A stretch of 64,000 bases of DNA from JADKAV01 sp963769435 (GCA_963769435.1 CAVYLN010000002.1:124001-188000); one strand, 5' to 3'; shown: positions 21,697-31,577, numbered from the stretch's first letter. A program made the numbers and translations. Notes: generated by a model not told the origin, from the letters alone.

Positions 21697-22178
21697 GAGG
21701 CCGGATTCTGTGTGGCGGAGGAACGGGTCGCCTGGTCGGTCGCCATCTGCTCCAGGATCAGGCTCCAGAGCATATCTCCCCCGCGGGGAGTCCAGTGCAT
21801 GCCGTCATCGGGCAAGGTGATGCCGTCGAGGACATCCACCGAACGTCCGCTGTCGCAGGTGAGGGGCGACGGATCGACGGTGTGCACATTGGACCGGGTC
21901 GCCGCCACCTCGTCGATGAGTGAATTTGCGATCGCGGTGCTCTTGGCATCGACATCGGCTCCGGTTCCCGGGGCCAGCATGCACCCGTACTTGATGATGT
22001 ACCGCCGGGGGTTACGACTCCATGCCGTCATGAGCACGAGGAAGCCGGCAGGCAACAGTCGGGATTCGGTGTGGAAGAGCATCACCGCCAGGACGGCCAC
22101 ACCACGCAGGCCGTCCACGGCGGCGATGCGGGTCTTCGGGGTCGTGACCACGGCATCGCAATGGGTCGTCTGCGTCAT
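21693..22178 (-). CDS. Mini acyltransferase/SGNH chimera, probable deletion remnant
   Basis: 161 residues in one open frame. The first ~45 are the beginning of an acyltransferase-3 protein (RIAAVDGLRGVAVLAVMLFH, then TESRLLPAGF). The chain then jumps directly to the end of an SGNH domain (VLMTAWSRNPRRYIIKYG onward), finishing with DDGMHWTPRGGDMLWSLI, the Asp/His block. The membrane core and the catalytic GDS segment are missing. Both ends overlap their neighbours as ATGA, so the operon structure is preserved. Either an in-frame deletion created a small protein, or similar tandem paralogues were collapsed during assembly. Enzymatic activity is unlikely. Confidence 0.7.
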   Translation of the reverse strand: MTQTTHCDAVVTTPKTRIAAVDGLRGVAVLAVMLFHTESRLLPAGFLVLMTAWSRNPRRYIIKYGCMLAPGTGADVDAKSTAIANSLIDEVAATRSNVHTVDPSPLTCDSGRSVDVLDGITLPDDGMHWTPRGGDMLWSLILEQMATDQATRSSATQNPAS

Positions 22179-23986
22179 GGCGCCACCGCCTGATCCTCGG
22201 TGATCCCACCTCCTGCGCGCGATGCTCCAACGCAGAACGCTGCCTTGCCTTCGAGCACGCGAACGTCGAATCCGGAGAACGGACCAATGGGCGGGATGAA
22301 CCAGACGGACTTGAATCCTGGCGGTACTGACGCGCTCTGCCGCCAGTCACCACTGCGGACTTCGAGCACTGCATCCTCGCTGGCCAGGTAGTCGATCGAG
22401 AGCAGCGGGTTCCCGAGCCCTCCCTCACTCATGGGGACGCGGGTCCACGCCGACGTGATGGACACGGAGCAGTCCGCTCCGAACCCTGGGACGGTCGTCG
22501 ACTTGACCGGCGAGACCATGACGGGCGCGATGCGTCCCGTCAGGTCCGCACCGACAGGCAGGATCGTCGAGGTCATGATGCGCGGTTGCTCGGCTCCGAC
22601 CGCCAGAAGGGTCCGCGTCGTCCCGAGTTCGAACTGGAGCCCTGACTCGGCAGTTCCGAAGAACATGGGGCTGATCATGCCGGGGGGGCTGGTGGTCGGG
22701 ACCAGCGGCGGTTTGCCCTCCCCCACGAACAGGCTGCGGGCGGTGGTCAGCCATTGGCGGGGTTCGTTCCCGTCGGTGGTCCGCGCGATCGCCACCGCGC
22801 TGGCGAGGAAGCCCAGCACGGCGACGACTGCGAAGGGTGTGACCCACCACAGCGACGTCGGCCGTTCGGAGCCACGGGTCCCGAAGGATGAGACACAGAG
22901 GAGAACGATCGTCCCGGTCAGCAGGTAGTAGCGAGGATCCTGGTGCATCTGCGGACCGATGAAACCACCGCGGAAGAACTCCACCACGGCCGTCTCCACG
23001 ACCAGGAAGGCAGCGACGGCGAGCACGCAGTGTCCGAACTGCGCCCGGTCCCTACGCAGCCCCAGGATGGCGAGCACCACCCACAGGACAGTGCACAAGG
23101 CGAGCGCCCACACGGGGATGGGCCCAGGAAGCGTTGTTCGCTCATCGGGCCAGAAGGCATTCACCCCCAAGAGGTCACGCATCACCCCCCACGGCCCCGC
23201 GAACCACAGCGCCTGCACGGTCTCCGCCGCGGTGGCGGGCTGTCCGCCGGTCCAGCCCGACGACAACAGCCGACTGAGGCTGACGAGCGCCACAGTGAGG
23301 GCCGCGAGCAACCACCACAGTCCACGATCGTTACGGTACGTGTACCGAAGACGGCCGCCGATCCCCCCCGTGGCGAACACATACCCCGTCGCGAACAGCA
23401 CCGGCCCCATGAACAAGGCCCGTTCATTGAAACCGGTTCCGAGAATCAAGAGCAGGCCGATCATCGGGATCCGCCTTGTCCACGACCGGGCATACAGCCC
23501 CAGAGCCGCGAGGATCGCAAGGAGCGAGAACGTCTCCAACCCCGATGAGAACCAGGTCTCGGGGATGAGCAGGCCGGGCCAGAGGCAGAACGCCACCGTC
23601 GCGATCACCGCGGGCCAGGTGACCCCCGCCAGTCGTCGGACGGCGAGCCAGAAGGCCGTCGGGAGCAGAGCCGCGAGGAGCACCAGGATCAGCGCCACCG
23701 GCCACCAGGTCTGTGGCCAAATTCGTGTCAGCGCCCACATCACGGCGAAGGTCAACGGCTGCCGATGCCCGTTCCACTCCTGCAGGATCAGGTCCTCGGC
23801 CGGTGCATTCCAGGCGGTCCAGATGTGAATGTAATCGTCCTGCCAGAAGAACGAACGCATGATGACGAGGGCCCGCACGGCGGTGGTGACCGCAATCGTT
23901 CCCCATACCAGGTAGCCGGCCCACACGCCTGCGGTCGACCGACGGCCGGCGACCTGGACCGGTGCGTTCTCCTCCTGCAGGCTCAT
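22175..23986 (-). CDS. Large multi-pass membrane protein, GT-C-like
   Basis: 603 residues with about 11-12 membrane helices in the first 430 and an extracytoplasmic C-terminal domain of about 170. After the first helix comes FFWQDDYIHIWTAWN; an Asp-Asp/Asp-Glu in the first external loop is the catalytic feature of GT-C polyprenyl-phosphosugar transferases, so a glycosyltransferase is the best guess. I do not recognise a named family. The C-terminal part is probably beta-rich and carries two cysteines (GADCSV and AFCVGA) that could pair. Its start and stop overlap neighbouring genes by ATGA. The frame is intact across 1.8 kb. Confidence 0.72.
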   Translation of the reverse strand: MSLQEENAPVQVAGRRSTAGVWAGYLVWGTIAVTTAVRALVIMRSFFWQDDYIHIWTAWNAPAEDLILQEWNGHRQPLTFAVMWALTRIWPQTWWPVALILVLLAALLPTAFWLAVRRLAGVTWPAVIATVAFCLWPGLLIPETWFSSGLETFSLLAILAALGLYARSWTRRIPMIGLLLILGTGFNERALFMGPVLFATGYVFATGGIGGRLRYTYRNDRGLWWLLAALTVALVSLSRLLSSGWTGGQPATAAETVQALWFAGPWGVMRDLLGVNAFWPDERTTLPGPIPVWALALCTVLWVVLAILGLRRDRAQFGHCVLAVAAFLVVETAVVEFFRGGFIGPQMHQDPRYYLLTGTIVLLCVSSFGTRGSERPTSLWWVTPFAVVAVLGFLASAVAIARTTDGNEPRQWLTTARSLFVGEGKPPLVPTTSPPGMISPMFFGTAESGLQFELGTTRTLLAVGAEQPRIMTSTILPVGADLTGRIAPVMVSPVKSTTVPGFGADCSVSITSAWTRVPMSEGGLGNPLLSIDYLASEDAVLEVRSGDWRQSASVPPGFKSVWFIPPIGPFSGFDVRVLEGKAAFCVGASRAGGGITEDQAVAP

Positions 23987-25887
23987 CCGACGGCGCTCCC
24001 CTCAGGCACGGGAGCCGCGGATTCAGGAACCAGAGACGTGAGCTGGGGAGAGAGCCAGTCCCACGTCTTCAGAGCCTTGTCCTTGGTGAAGTGGATCCCA
24101 TCGAGGTAGAACGGCGCCGGATCGGTGGAACAGGTGAAGGCGGACAGGTCGACGAAGGCATACCCCCGCTCTTGGGCGTAGTCCGCGAGCATCTGGCGCA
24201 CCGCAGCGGTGCGGGACCTGTCGTTCTTCGCGTCATTGATGGGATTCGAGTTCAAAGCGGTGCACGCAGGAGAGGCGATGGCGATGTGGGGCACATCCAG
24301 CCCGGCGACACTGCGATCCAGGGTCTCGCGGACAAGTTCCCGGTAGCCCTCGCTACCGAAGGCTTGCTGTGGCCCACCGTCGCTGACGTCGAACTGGTAC
24401 TGGCTGCTGGCCACCAGCAGCAAGACATCCGGCTTGAGCCGCTGCACGTCGTCACGCCACTGGCCCAGCCAGGCCTGACAGTTCGTCCCCGGGGGCGGGC
24501 CGGCCTCGGTGGCGCTGCCGTCCGGGAGCAGGAACTCCAAATCGATGGGCGGACAGCCCAGCAGCATGGAGCCTGTCACGGCCATGTCGTTGCGAGGGTT
24601 GAGCCACAACGGTTGCCACAGGGATCCCGCCACCGAGTCCCCCACTGCGAAGACCTTGACTCCGTTGCCATGGAACTCGAAGGCCGCCTGTTCAGGCAAA
24701 GCACGCAGCGTGTTGGCCTCGCTGGCCTTCGGAGTGCAGGCGATGATCAGTCCGATGAGCGGCAGGGGCAGGACCAGCATCAGGATTCCCACCCGGCGAA
24801 GGGGCCAGGCACGCACCGGACGCTCCACGAGCAGGTAGGACAGCCCCGCTGCGAGGAATGTCAGGGTGAGACGGACGACGGTCGGTGAGTTCGTCTGCTC
24901 GTCGGTCACGATGATGCTGATGGGCCAATGCCACAGGTAGAGGCCGTAGCTGATCACACCGATACGTCGGAGAGGTTCCCACGACAGAACCCTGGAGAGC
25001 CTGCCCGACGGCGCCAGAGCACCGATGATCAGCAGCGCTGAGAAGACGCTGGCCAGCAGGAGTTGGGCCGGAACGCTCGTTCGCTCGCGCCACAGCGCGG
25101 CCATCGCCGCCAGGCCAACCGCCCCCACCCAGCCTGCCAAGGCCACCCACGCAGTGGGCAGGGGTCCCAGGCGCTGTCCGTACCGTCGCACCCATGCGAC
25201 CCCGATCACTCCGAGGACCGCTCCCGCGAGGAGTTGCTGTGCACGGGTGTCCGTACTCAGATAGAGCCGATTCGGGTCGGCGCCGTGTTCGGCGAGCATG
25301 GCCGTCCACACGACGGACCCCACTGCGAGGGCGCCACAGGCCATACCGATCACACGCAGCGAGAACCGGCGCAGCGCCACGAGTCCGAGCAGCAGGAGAG
25401 GAAAGAGCAGGTACCACTGCTCTTCGACACTGAGTGACCACGTGTGCAGAAGCGGTGACGGGGTCTCGTACGCGTCGAAGTAGGAAACACCCGTTCGCAG
25501 AAGCCACCAGTTGTTGACGTAGAAGAGCGTGGCCAGTCCCTGTCCACGGATCGTGGACTGCTCGAGTGCTGGCGTGGTGAGGGCGTACAGGCACACGGCG
25601 ACCAGCATCAGAGCCAGTGCCGGGAACAGCCTGCGGGCCCGCCGTAACCAGAACCGGGGCAGCGAGAATGCCGTAGGACTGCGCTGAACAAGCAACGTCG
25701 TGATCAGGAATCCAGAGAGGACAAAGAAGACGTCCACACCGATGAAGCCACCCGGAAGCCACCGCTGCCCGAAGTGAAAGGACATCACGGCGAGGACCGC
25801 GAAGGCTCTGGTCCCGTCGAGTGCCGGGATGTACGCCAGCGATGGCGCCGCCCGGGTCGTGGCCTTCGGGACCGTGGCGCTCGTCAT
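23983..25887 (-). CDS. Acyltransferase-3 with C-terminal SGNH domain
   Basis: 634 residues from the ATG at 25887 (MTSATVPKATTRAAP), chosen because it overlaps the upstream stop as ATGA. The acyltransferase-3 domain is at about 15-390 (IPALDGTRAFAVLAVMSFHF, VFFVLSGFLITTLL, WSLSVEEQWYLLFPLLL, YGLYLWHWPI). The SGNH domain is at about 420-634, with VFAVGDSVAGSLW and DGIHFTKDKALKTWDW. It likely moves an acyl group across the membrane to O-acylate surface glycan, using the SGNH domain outside. The layout and length parallel the protein at 19715-21696, so these are paralogues; this copy has no frame breaks. Confidence 0.92.
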   Translation of the reverse strand: MTSATVPKATTRAAPSLAYIPALDGTRAFAVLAVMSFHFGQRWLPGGFIGVDVFFVLSGFLITTLLVQRSPTAFSLPRFWLRRARRLFPALALMLVAVCLYALTTPALEQSTIRGQGLATLFYVNNWWLLRTGVSYFDAYETPSPLLHTWSLSVEEQWYLLFPLLLLGLVALRRFSLRVIGMACGALAVGSVVWTAMLAEHGADPNRLYLSTDTRAQQLLAGAVLGVIGVAWVRRYGQRLGPLPTAWVALAGWVGAVGLAAMAALWRERTSVPAQLLLASVFSALLIIGALAPSGRLSRVLSWEPLRRIGVISYGLYLWHWPISIIVTDEQTNSPTVVRLTLTFLAAGLSYLLVERPVRAWPLRRVGILMLVLPLPLIGLIIACTPKASEANTLRALPEQAAFEFHGNGVKVFAVGDSVAGSLWQPLWLNPRNDMAVTGSMLLGCPPIDLEFLLPDGSATEAGPPPGTNCQAWLGQWRDDVQRLKPDVLLLVASSQYQFDVSDGGPQQAFGSEGYRELVRETLDRSVAGLDVPHIAIASPACTALNSNPINDAKNDRSRTAAVRQMLADYAQERGYAFVDLSAFTCSTDPAPFYLDGIHFTKDKALKTWDWLSPQLTSLVPESAAPVPEGSAVG

Positions 25888-27263
25888 CCGGCTCCCTTGA
25901 TAGTGCTCCAGACGCTCCGAAGTCCCTCGCGCAGGGCGGGGTCCTCGAGTCGATCGGGATCGCGCCACATAATCGCCTCGACGTTCCCCTCCGGCAGCAT
26001 GCGGCCATAGTGGCCGATGCGCCATCCCGGTCCGCTGTACAGCACCTCGTCGCCCGCACGCGGCGGCGCCCCGGAGGGGACGAACGTCTGCAGTGCGAGA
26101 AAGCGATCCATGAGGGCACAGAGGTCGATCATGTGGATGGCAGGCCCGAGACGCATCCCCCGGTATCCCAACCCTGCGTATTGGGTGTTGGAGATCCGCG
26201 GGACACCCGGGCCGACCTGCTGCCAGGCATCGGCCTGTTCCTCCAACGACCGGCGATCCATGGCCTGCACCGCCGGAGGCGTTGCGATGGCCGGGAAGCC
26301 GTCGAACACGTTCGTGTGCGCGGCCACGAGCCAGAAAGTGCGTTCATCCGTGACGCCACGCTCGATCGGCAATGAGCTGGCGGTGTCGGCACGAAGCCCC
26401 AGCGACGTGGCGAAGGCGGCCACGATCAGGATCACACTGCCTGCGTTGAATGCTGCGTTCCACACCGGTGGCCTGCCCACATGTCCGCGAGAGGCGATGA
26501 CGATCGCCGACACCGCCGCGACCATGGGCACATACAGGAATCTGCCTGCCATGAAGTCGCCCCCCACCCAGACGACGTAAGCCAGATAGGCGACGACACC
26601 AACGAGCACTACGGCCGCCTTGAGGCTCCTACCGATCACCACGGCGCCGAGCGGAACCAGCGCGCCCGCCAGCAGTGTGAGCAGCCGACGGAGTTCGTAC
26701 CGACTGTTCACCGCCACCCAGATCAACAGCGGAAGCATGAGCAGGAGCAGATCTAGAGGAGTGAGCATGATTAGTGACGCCACCACGCCCCATCCCCCGA
26801 CGGCCATGATAGAGGTCGAATCGCGGGGTACCCACGCGATGAGCAGACACACGAGTGCGGCGGCCAACGCCCCTTCCAGACCGCCGGTCGACCAGGTCAG
26901 GATGGTGTTTGACAGGGTGACAGTGAGCCCGATGAAGAGCAGTGCCGCGAAGGACCGGACCCGGAAGACCATGATGGCCACTGCGGCCGTGGCCAGAGCC
27001 ACGCTCACCAGGATCACGGGCAACACCCAAGATCCGGCCAGCCAACCGATGAGCGTGATCAGCAGGAACCACAACGGATGGGTGTAGGCCGCAACACGTT
27101 CATCTGGGTTGTAGCCCAGGCCGTTGCCATGGATGGCGTTCAGCGACGTTCGCAACGTGATCAGCCAGTCGTCGCCGTACCAGGCCATTCGGAGGGTGGC
27201 GAGGGCGAAGACGACCGTAACGAGGGCAGCCGCCCACCGCAGGAACCGTGTGGGTTCGGGCAT
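25884..27263 (-). CDS. AftB-like GT-C arabinofuranosyltransferase
   Basis: 459 residues from the ATG at 27263 (MPEPTRFLRW), about ten helices plus a C-terminal external domain. The first external loop has WYGDDWLITLRTSLN followed by GLGYNPDERVAAYTHPLWF, and WSTGGLEG lies further on. This DD...R...NxxERV...T.PLW series is typical of mycobacterial AftB, which adds terminal beta-1,2-arabinofuranose from decaprenyl-phosphoarabinose. The donor here is an inference. It is the first gene of the five-gene operon. The frame is open upstream, but the start used fits the promoter at 27282-27310. Confidence 0.75.
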   Translation of the reverse strand: MPEPTRFLRWAAALVTVVFALATLRMAWYGDDWLITLRTSLNAIHGNGLGYNPDERVAAYTHPLWFLLITLIGWLAGSWVLPVILVSVALATAAVAIMVFRVRSFAALLFIGLTVTLSNTILTWSTGGLEGALAAALVCLLIAWVPRDSTSIMAVGGWGVVASLIMLTPLDLLLLMLPLLIWVAVNSRYELRRLLTLLAGALVPLGAVVIGRSLKAAVVLVGVVAYLAYVVWVGGDFMAGRFLYVPMVAAVSAIVIASRGHVGRPPVWNAAFNAGSVILIVAAFATSLGLRADTASSLPIERGVTDERTFWLVAAHTNVFDGFPAIATPPAVQAMDRRSLEEQADAWQQVGPGVPRISNTQYAGLGYRGMRLGPAIHMIDLCALMDRFLALQTFVPSGAPPRAGDEVLYSGPGWRIGHYGRMLPEGNVEAIMWRDPDRLEDPALREGLRSVWSTIKGAG

Positions 27264-27281
27264 CACGGTCAGTGTCGCTCG

Positions 27282-27310
27282 ATGATGCCCACTCCCGCGG
27301 CGTACGTCAA
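27282..27310 (-). promoter_or_regulatory. Promoter of the acyltransferase/GT-C operon
   Basis: Minus-strand TTGACG (27305-27310), exactly 17 nt, then CATCAT (27282-27287). Transcription would start about 12 nt before the ATG at 27263. It is a good -35 match with a moderate -10. Confidence 0.5.
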
Positions 27311-27420
27311 CGGCTGTCGACATCGGTGTCCACGGGCTGGCCCCCAACAACTGGTTTGATGAATGGCTGTCTACGGCACCCTAATGTAGCCATCCTGTGC
27401 CGAGAATCATGGGACCGAAC

Positions 27421-27461
27421 AGATGTGGGGTGCGGTCCCCTCAGGACCGCACCCCACATCT
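27421..27461 (-). terminator. Perfect 18-bp hairpin after rpsA
   Basis: Inverted repeat with arms 27421-27438 and 27444-27461 and a 5-nt loop, no mismatches. It starts 13 nt after the rpsA stop. There is no U-tract on either side, as is common for actinomycete terminators. It also separates rpsA from the downstream operon promoter. Confidence 0.8.
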
Positions 27462-27474
27462 GGAAGAGTTGACG

Positions 27475-28947
27475 TCAGCCCTCGCTCTGCAACTTCTCCC
27501 GCAGCGCCGCGAGCGCCTCGTTCGCGTCCTCGTCCAGGTCCCCGATGGCTCGGCCGCGGCAGCGGTGTAGTCGCCGCCGGCTTCGGCCTCTTCGTCGGCC
27601 TTCTTGGCCTCGGTGATCTGCTCCTTGTGCTGCTGCCAGCGCTGGTATGCCTCCTGGTACTGCTGCTCCCACTCGGTGCGCTGATCCTCGAATCCGGCCT
27701 TCCACTCCCCGCTGACGGGGTCGAAGCCCTCCGGCCCGATGTAGGCGCCGTTCTCGTCGTAGGACGCCGGCATGCCGTACAGGTACGGGTCGAACTCGTC
27801 GGTCGTCTCCGCACCCGCGTCCTCGTTGGCCTGCTTCAGAGACAGCGAGATGCGGCGGCGCTCGAGGTCGATGTCGATGACCTTGACGAAGATCTCATCG
27901 TTGACCGTGACGATCTGCTCGGGAATCTCCACGTGGCGCTCAGCCAGCTCGGAGATGTGCACCAGACCCTCGATGCCCTTCGGCCACACGCACGAAGGCA
28001 CCGAACGGCACCAGCTTGGTGACCCTACCGGGCACGACCTGCCCGATCGCGTGGGTGCGGGCGAAGTGCTGCCACGGGTCCTCCTGCGTGGCCTTCAGCG
28101 ACAAGGACACGCGTTCGCGGTCCATGTCCACGTCGAGCACCTCGACAGTGACCTCCTGGCCCACCTCGACGACCTCCTGCGGGTGGTCGATGTGCTTCCA
28201 GGACAGTTCCGACACGTGCACGAGGCCGTCGACGCCGCCGAGGTCCACGAAGGCACCGAAGTTGACGATGCTCGAGACCACACCGGTGCGGACCTGACCC
28301 TTCTGCAGCTGGTTGAGGAAGCCGGTGCGGACCACGGACTGGGTCTGCTCGAGGAAGGCGCGCCGTGACAGCACCACGTTGTTGCGGTTCTTGTCCAACT
28401 CGATGATCTTCGCCTCGAGTTCCTGGCCCACGAAGGGCTGCAGGTCGCGCACACGGCGCATGTCCACCAGCGAGGCGGGCAGGAATCCACGCAGACCGAT
28501 GTCGACGATCAGGCCACCCTTGACGACCTCGATCACGGTGCCGGTCACGACACCATCGGCCTCCTTGACCTTCTCGATGTCGCCCCAGGCGCGCTCGTAC
28601 TGTGCGCGCTTCTTGGACAACATCAGCCGTCCGTCCTTGTCCTCCTTCTGCAGGACGAGGGCCTCGACGCTGTCGCCGACCTCGACCACCTGCGAGGGGT
28701 CGACGTCATGCTTGATGCTCAGTTCACGGGCCGGGATGACACCTTCGGTCTTGTAACCGATATCGAGGAGAACCTCGTCGCGGTCGACCTTGACGATGAC
28801 ACCTTCGACGATGTCGCCATCGTTGAAGTCCTTGATGGTGGCGTCAATGGCGGCCAGTAGGGCCTCGGTATCGCCGATGTCGTTCACGGCCACCTGGCGG
28901 GCCGGGGAGGAAGTGGGTACTGCGGTGAGGTCGGGGGTTTCAGTCAT
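27475..28947 (-). CDS. rpsA: 30S ribosomal protein S1 (two frame changes)
   Basis: Single-strand RNA-binding protein that helps mRNA bind the small ribosomal subunit. It has four S1 repeats, seen as GDIVEGVIVKVDRDEVLLDIG, GVVTGTVIEVVKGGLIVDIG, GQVRTGVVSSIVNFGAFVDLG and GRVTKLVPFGAFVRV, then a long acidic, Gln/Glu-rich tail. The ATG at 28947 (MTETPDLTAV) gives 490 residues after correction. An extra base in the CCC at 27976-27978 splits AEG from IEGLVHISEL, and a missing base near 27547-27555 splits the tail before IGDLDEDANEAL. Four-repeat S1 with a charged tail is the actinomycete form. Confidence 0.95.
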
Positions 28948-29065
28948 GAAGTGTGGATAGCCGGTCTGTTCGATGGGCACAGCGCTGAGCCGTCGATGTG
29001 AAAGCCATAGGTCCGGGTTTCACGGCGCAACACTGCGAGGGCGGTTCAGCCCTGTCACAGCATAG

Positions 29066-29104
29066 CGAAGGGGCGGTGGGCCCTCCGGCCGCACCGCCCC
29101 TTCG
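29066..29104 (-). terminator. Hairpin after the DUF3068 gene
   Basis: A 13-bp perfect stem (29066-29078 with 29092-29104), with an inner GGCC/GGCC pair around a CTCC loop. It starts 10 nt beyond the stop of the DUF3068 gene and has no U-tract. Confidence 0.72.
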
Positions 29105-29113
29105 TCGATCGAT

Positions 29114-30176
29114 CTAGCTGTTGTCGGGCTTCTTGGAAGCGTCGTCCAGCACCTGGGTGGCGGTGTCGGAAGACGGAGCGTTGCCCGCCGGCACGAGATC
29201 CTCGTCACCGCCGCCACTGTCGGACTCGCTCTTGCCACCACGCAGCATCAGCAGGCCGATGACCAGCAGCACGATACCGAGCACGATGAGCACGAGCGGT
29301 GCGGTCGAACCGAGCAGCGTCACCTGACCGGCCAGCGCCGCGATGTCGTCGGCGCTCTCCTGGGTCCCGTTGGTGCCGGTGTAGTTGGCTTTGGTCAGCA
29401 CCGGCTCGCCGTCGAGGTCGAACGTGGTGTCCTCGGTCGATTCGCCGGCGACGATCTGTCCGGTCACCGGGTCGACCCAGTAGGTGCTGACGACCGAGTA
29501 CATCTCAGCGAGAACCGTGTTGCCCTCAGCGTCCTCGTCCTCGCCCGGGATCGCCGAGGTCGGCACCTCGAGTTCGCCCACCTCGGTCGGAGGAACCTCG
29601 GACTTGAACACGAAACTGTTGATGCCGAACTTCTCCTCCTCGCCCTGGAACGAGAACGTCTGCGGGGCCCTTCAGCGACGTGTTGAACACCTGGTAGTCC
29701 TGCTGCTGGACGTCGAAGGGGAACTTGACCGGCAGGATGCTGCCCGTCATGTTCACCGGCTCGTCGTCCACGCTCGCGCCGCAGCAGTCGACCAGTTCAG
29801 AGGTGACCCGGTCGAATGCGTACCTGGCGGTACCGGCCGTGATCAGCTCACCGTCGGCGTTGTTGTTGACCCGCTGGAAGTAGTCGAAGACCGCGAGGTC
29901 CTGCGACTTCGCCTCCGGCTGCTCGGCGGCGGGCACGTCGCCGCGCACGAACACGTACTGCGTGGCCTCGACGCCACGGTCGTACGGATCGGGGTCACCG
30001 GCGGCGAGCTTGCTCGGCACCAGCAACTGGTCGAACAGCACGTTCGACGTCGACTCGGTGTACTGGTCCACCGGAGTCTTCGCCGCACTGGGCAGGACAT
30101 AGAACTTGAGCAAAGGAGCGAGCACCAGCATCGCCACCCCGAGCGCCAGCAGGATCAGACCCACTACTCGCTTCAT
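29114..30176 (-). CDS. DUF3068 (PorA-like) membrane protein (one frameshift)
   Basis: About 353 residues with one membrane helix at each end (RVVGLILLALGVAMLVLAPL near the start; LVLIVLGIVLLVIGLLML near the end) and a large external domain between. This layout, with YVLPSAAKTP after the first helix, is that of DUF3068, annotated as PorA-family in some actinomycetes; a pore role is unproven here. GGAGG five bases before the ATG at 30176 fixes the start. One extra C in the CCCC run near 29665-29670 separates SLKGP from TFSFQGEEEKFG. The C-terminal tail is Ser/Asp-rich and cytoplasmic. A hairpin follows the stop. Confidence 0.8.
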
Positions 30177-30270
30177 CAACGCCTCCATTGTTGGCCGTAC
30201 ATCAGCACGCTGACGTTATCGGATTTCGGTTCCCTTTCGCAGCATGATCGGCAGACACGCCCCAAACAAG

Positions 30271-30276
30271 TACTCT
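30271..30276 (+). promoter_or_regulatory. -10 box of the acyltransferase at 30283, leaderless start
   Basis: TACTCT, 6 nt, GTG at 30283. This favours the GTG over the ATG 13 codons upstream, which would place the -10 box inside the coding region. Confidence 0.48.
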
Positions 30277-30282
30277 GACTGC

Positions 30283-31577
30283 GTGCCCGGGCCCGTACGA
30301 CAGCGCGTATCCGACTTCTTCCGGATCGACACCGTCGTGCCTCACCGTTTCAGCACATTGGACGGATACCGTGCCATCGCGGCTTTCGCCGTGGTCACCA
30401 CACACGTCGCCTACTTCACCGGTGTCGTCGTCGTGACCGCCTGGGGACACGCCTTCTCCCGACTCGACATCGGGGTGACGATCTTCTTCCTGCTGTCCGG
30501 ATTCCTGCTGTTCCGGCCCTGGTCGGCGGCTGCGCTGCGGAACTCGACGTGGCCGGGCAACCGGCGGTACTTCCGTCGGCGCCTGTGGCGCATTCTTCCG
30601 GCGTACCTCGTCCTGGTCGTGGTCGTCCTGGCCGTCATGCCCGGCATCGAGGTGTATCCCAAGCACTGGATCTCGCATCTCACGCTCACCCAGATCTACT
30701 GGCCGAAACTGCTCATCAACGGTCTGACGCAGTCATGGTCGCTGGCCACCGAACTGTCCTTCTACCTGGTCCTCCCCCTGATCGCCTGGTTGGTGGGCCG
30801 CCGCCATCGCGGAGATGTGGACGCCAGCACCCGTCGGCAGGTGTGGATCCTCGGTGGCGTTCATGGCACTGGCGTTCGTCTGGCTGGTCCTCCGGACGCT
30901 GACCCCGATGGCCTCAGTTTGGCGTGGTGAACATGTGGCTGCCTGGCTTCATGGACTGGTTCGCGGTGGGCATGCTCATGGCGTTGGTGCACAACCGCCT
31001 GCGCCTTCCCGACCCTCCGGGCTGGATGCGCAGACTCAACGTCCTGGCCGACGACGTCGGAACGTGCCTGGTGCTCGCCGCGGGATTCTTCCTCCTCGCG
31101 AGCACCCCGATCGCCGGTCCCTACACATTCGGCGAGGGGTCCGCGTCGCAGGCCTTCGTCCGCCACTACCTGTACCTGGCAGCATCCGCCTGTTTCGTCC
31201 TGCCGGGCTTCCTGGGCACCGATGGCTGGGGTTCGTGGCGCAAGTTCCTCGCGTCTCCGCTCATGGCCTATCTCGGAACGATCTCGTACGGAATCTTCCT
31301 CTGGCACCTTTTCGTGCTCGAGACCGTCTCCTACGTGTTCGGCATCCCTGGCTTCAGCGGTTGGTTCTGGCTGCTGTGGCCCATGACGGCGATCGGCACC
31401 ATCGCGATGGCCCACTTGAGCTACGTCCTCATCGAACGCCCGGCGCAGCGTTATTCGCATGGCCCGCCGAGATTCCACTGGCATCGTCTGCGCGCGGCCA
31501 GCCTGCCCACAGGATCGCGGCCCAGGCCGTCACCAGAGCACAGCCCTGCAGAACCACCACAGCAGACTCCGGCCTGA
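30283..31577 (+). CDS. Acyltransferase-3 membrane protein (two frameshifts)
   Basis: About 430 residues after correction, with no SGNH domain. It has STLDGYRAIAAFAVVTTHV (residues ~20-38), GVTIFFLLSGFLLFRPW, RRRLWRILPAYLV, QSWSLATELSFYLVLPL and GTISYGIFLWHLFVLE, all acyltransferase-3 hallmarks including the His in the first helix and the TE in the third block. Extra bases near 30850-30858 and 30915-30921 split it into three frames. The protein likely O-acylates an envelope molecule. The last ~150 nt overlap the AftD gene on the other strand, and everything after LIERPAQRYSH may be an artefact of a lost stop codon. Confidence 0.85.
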
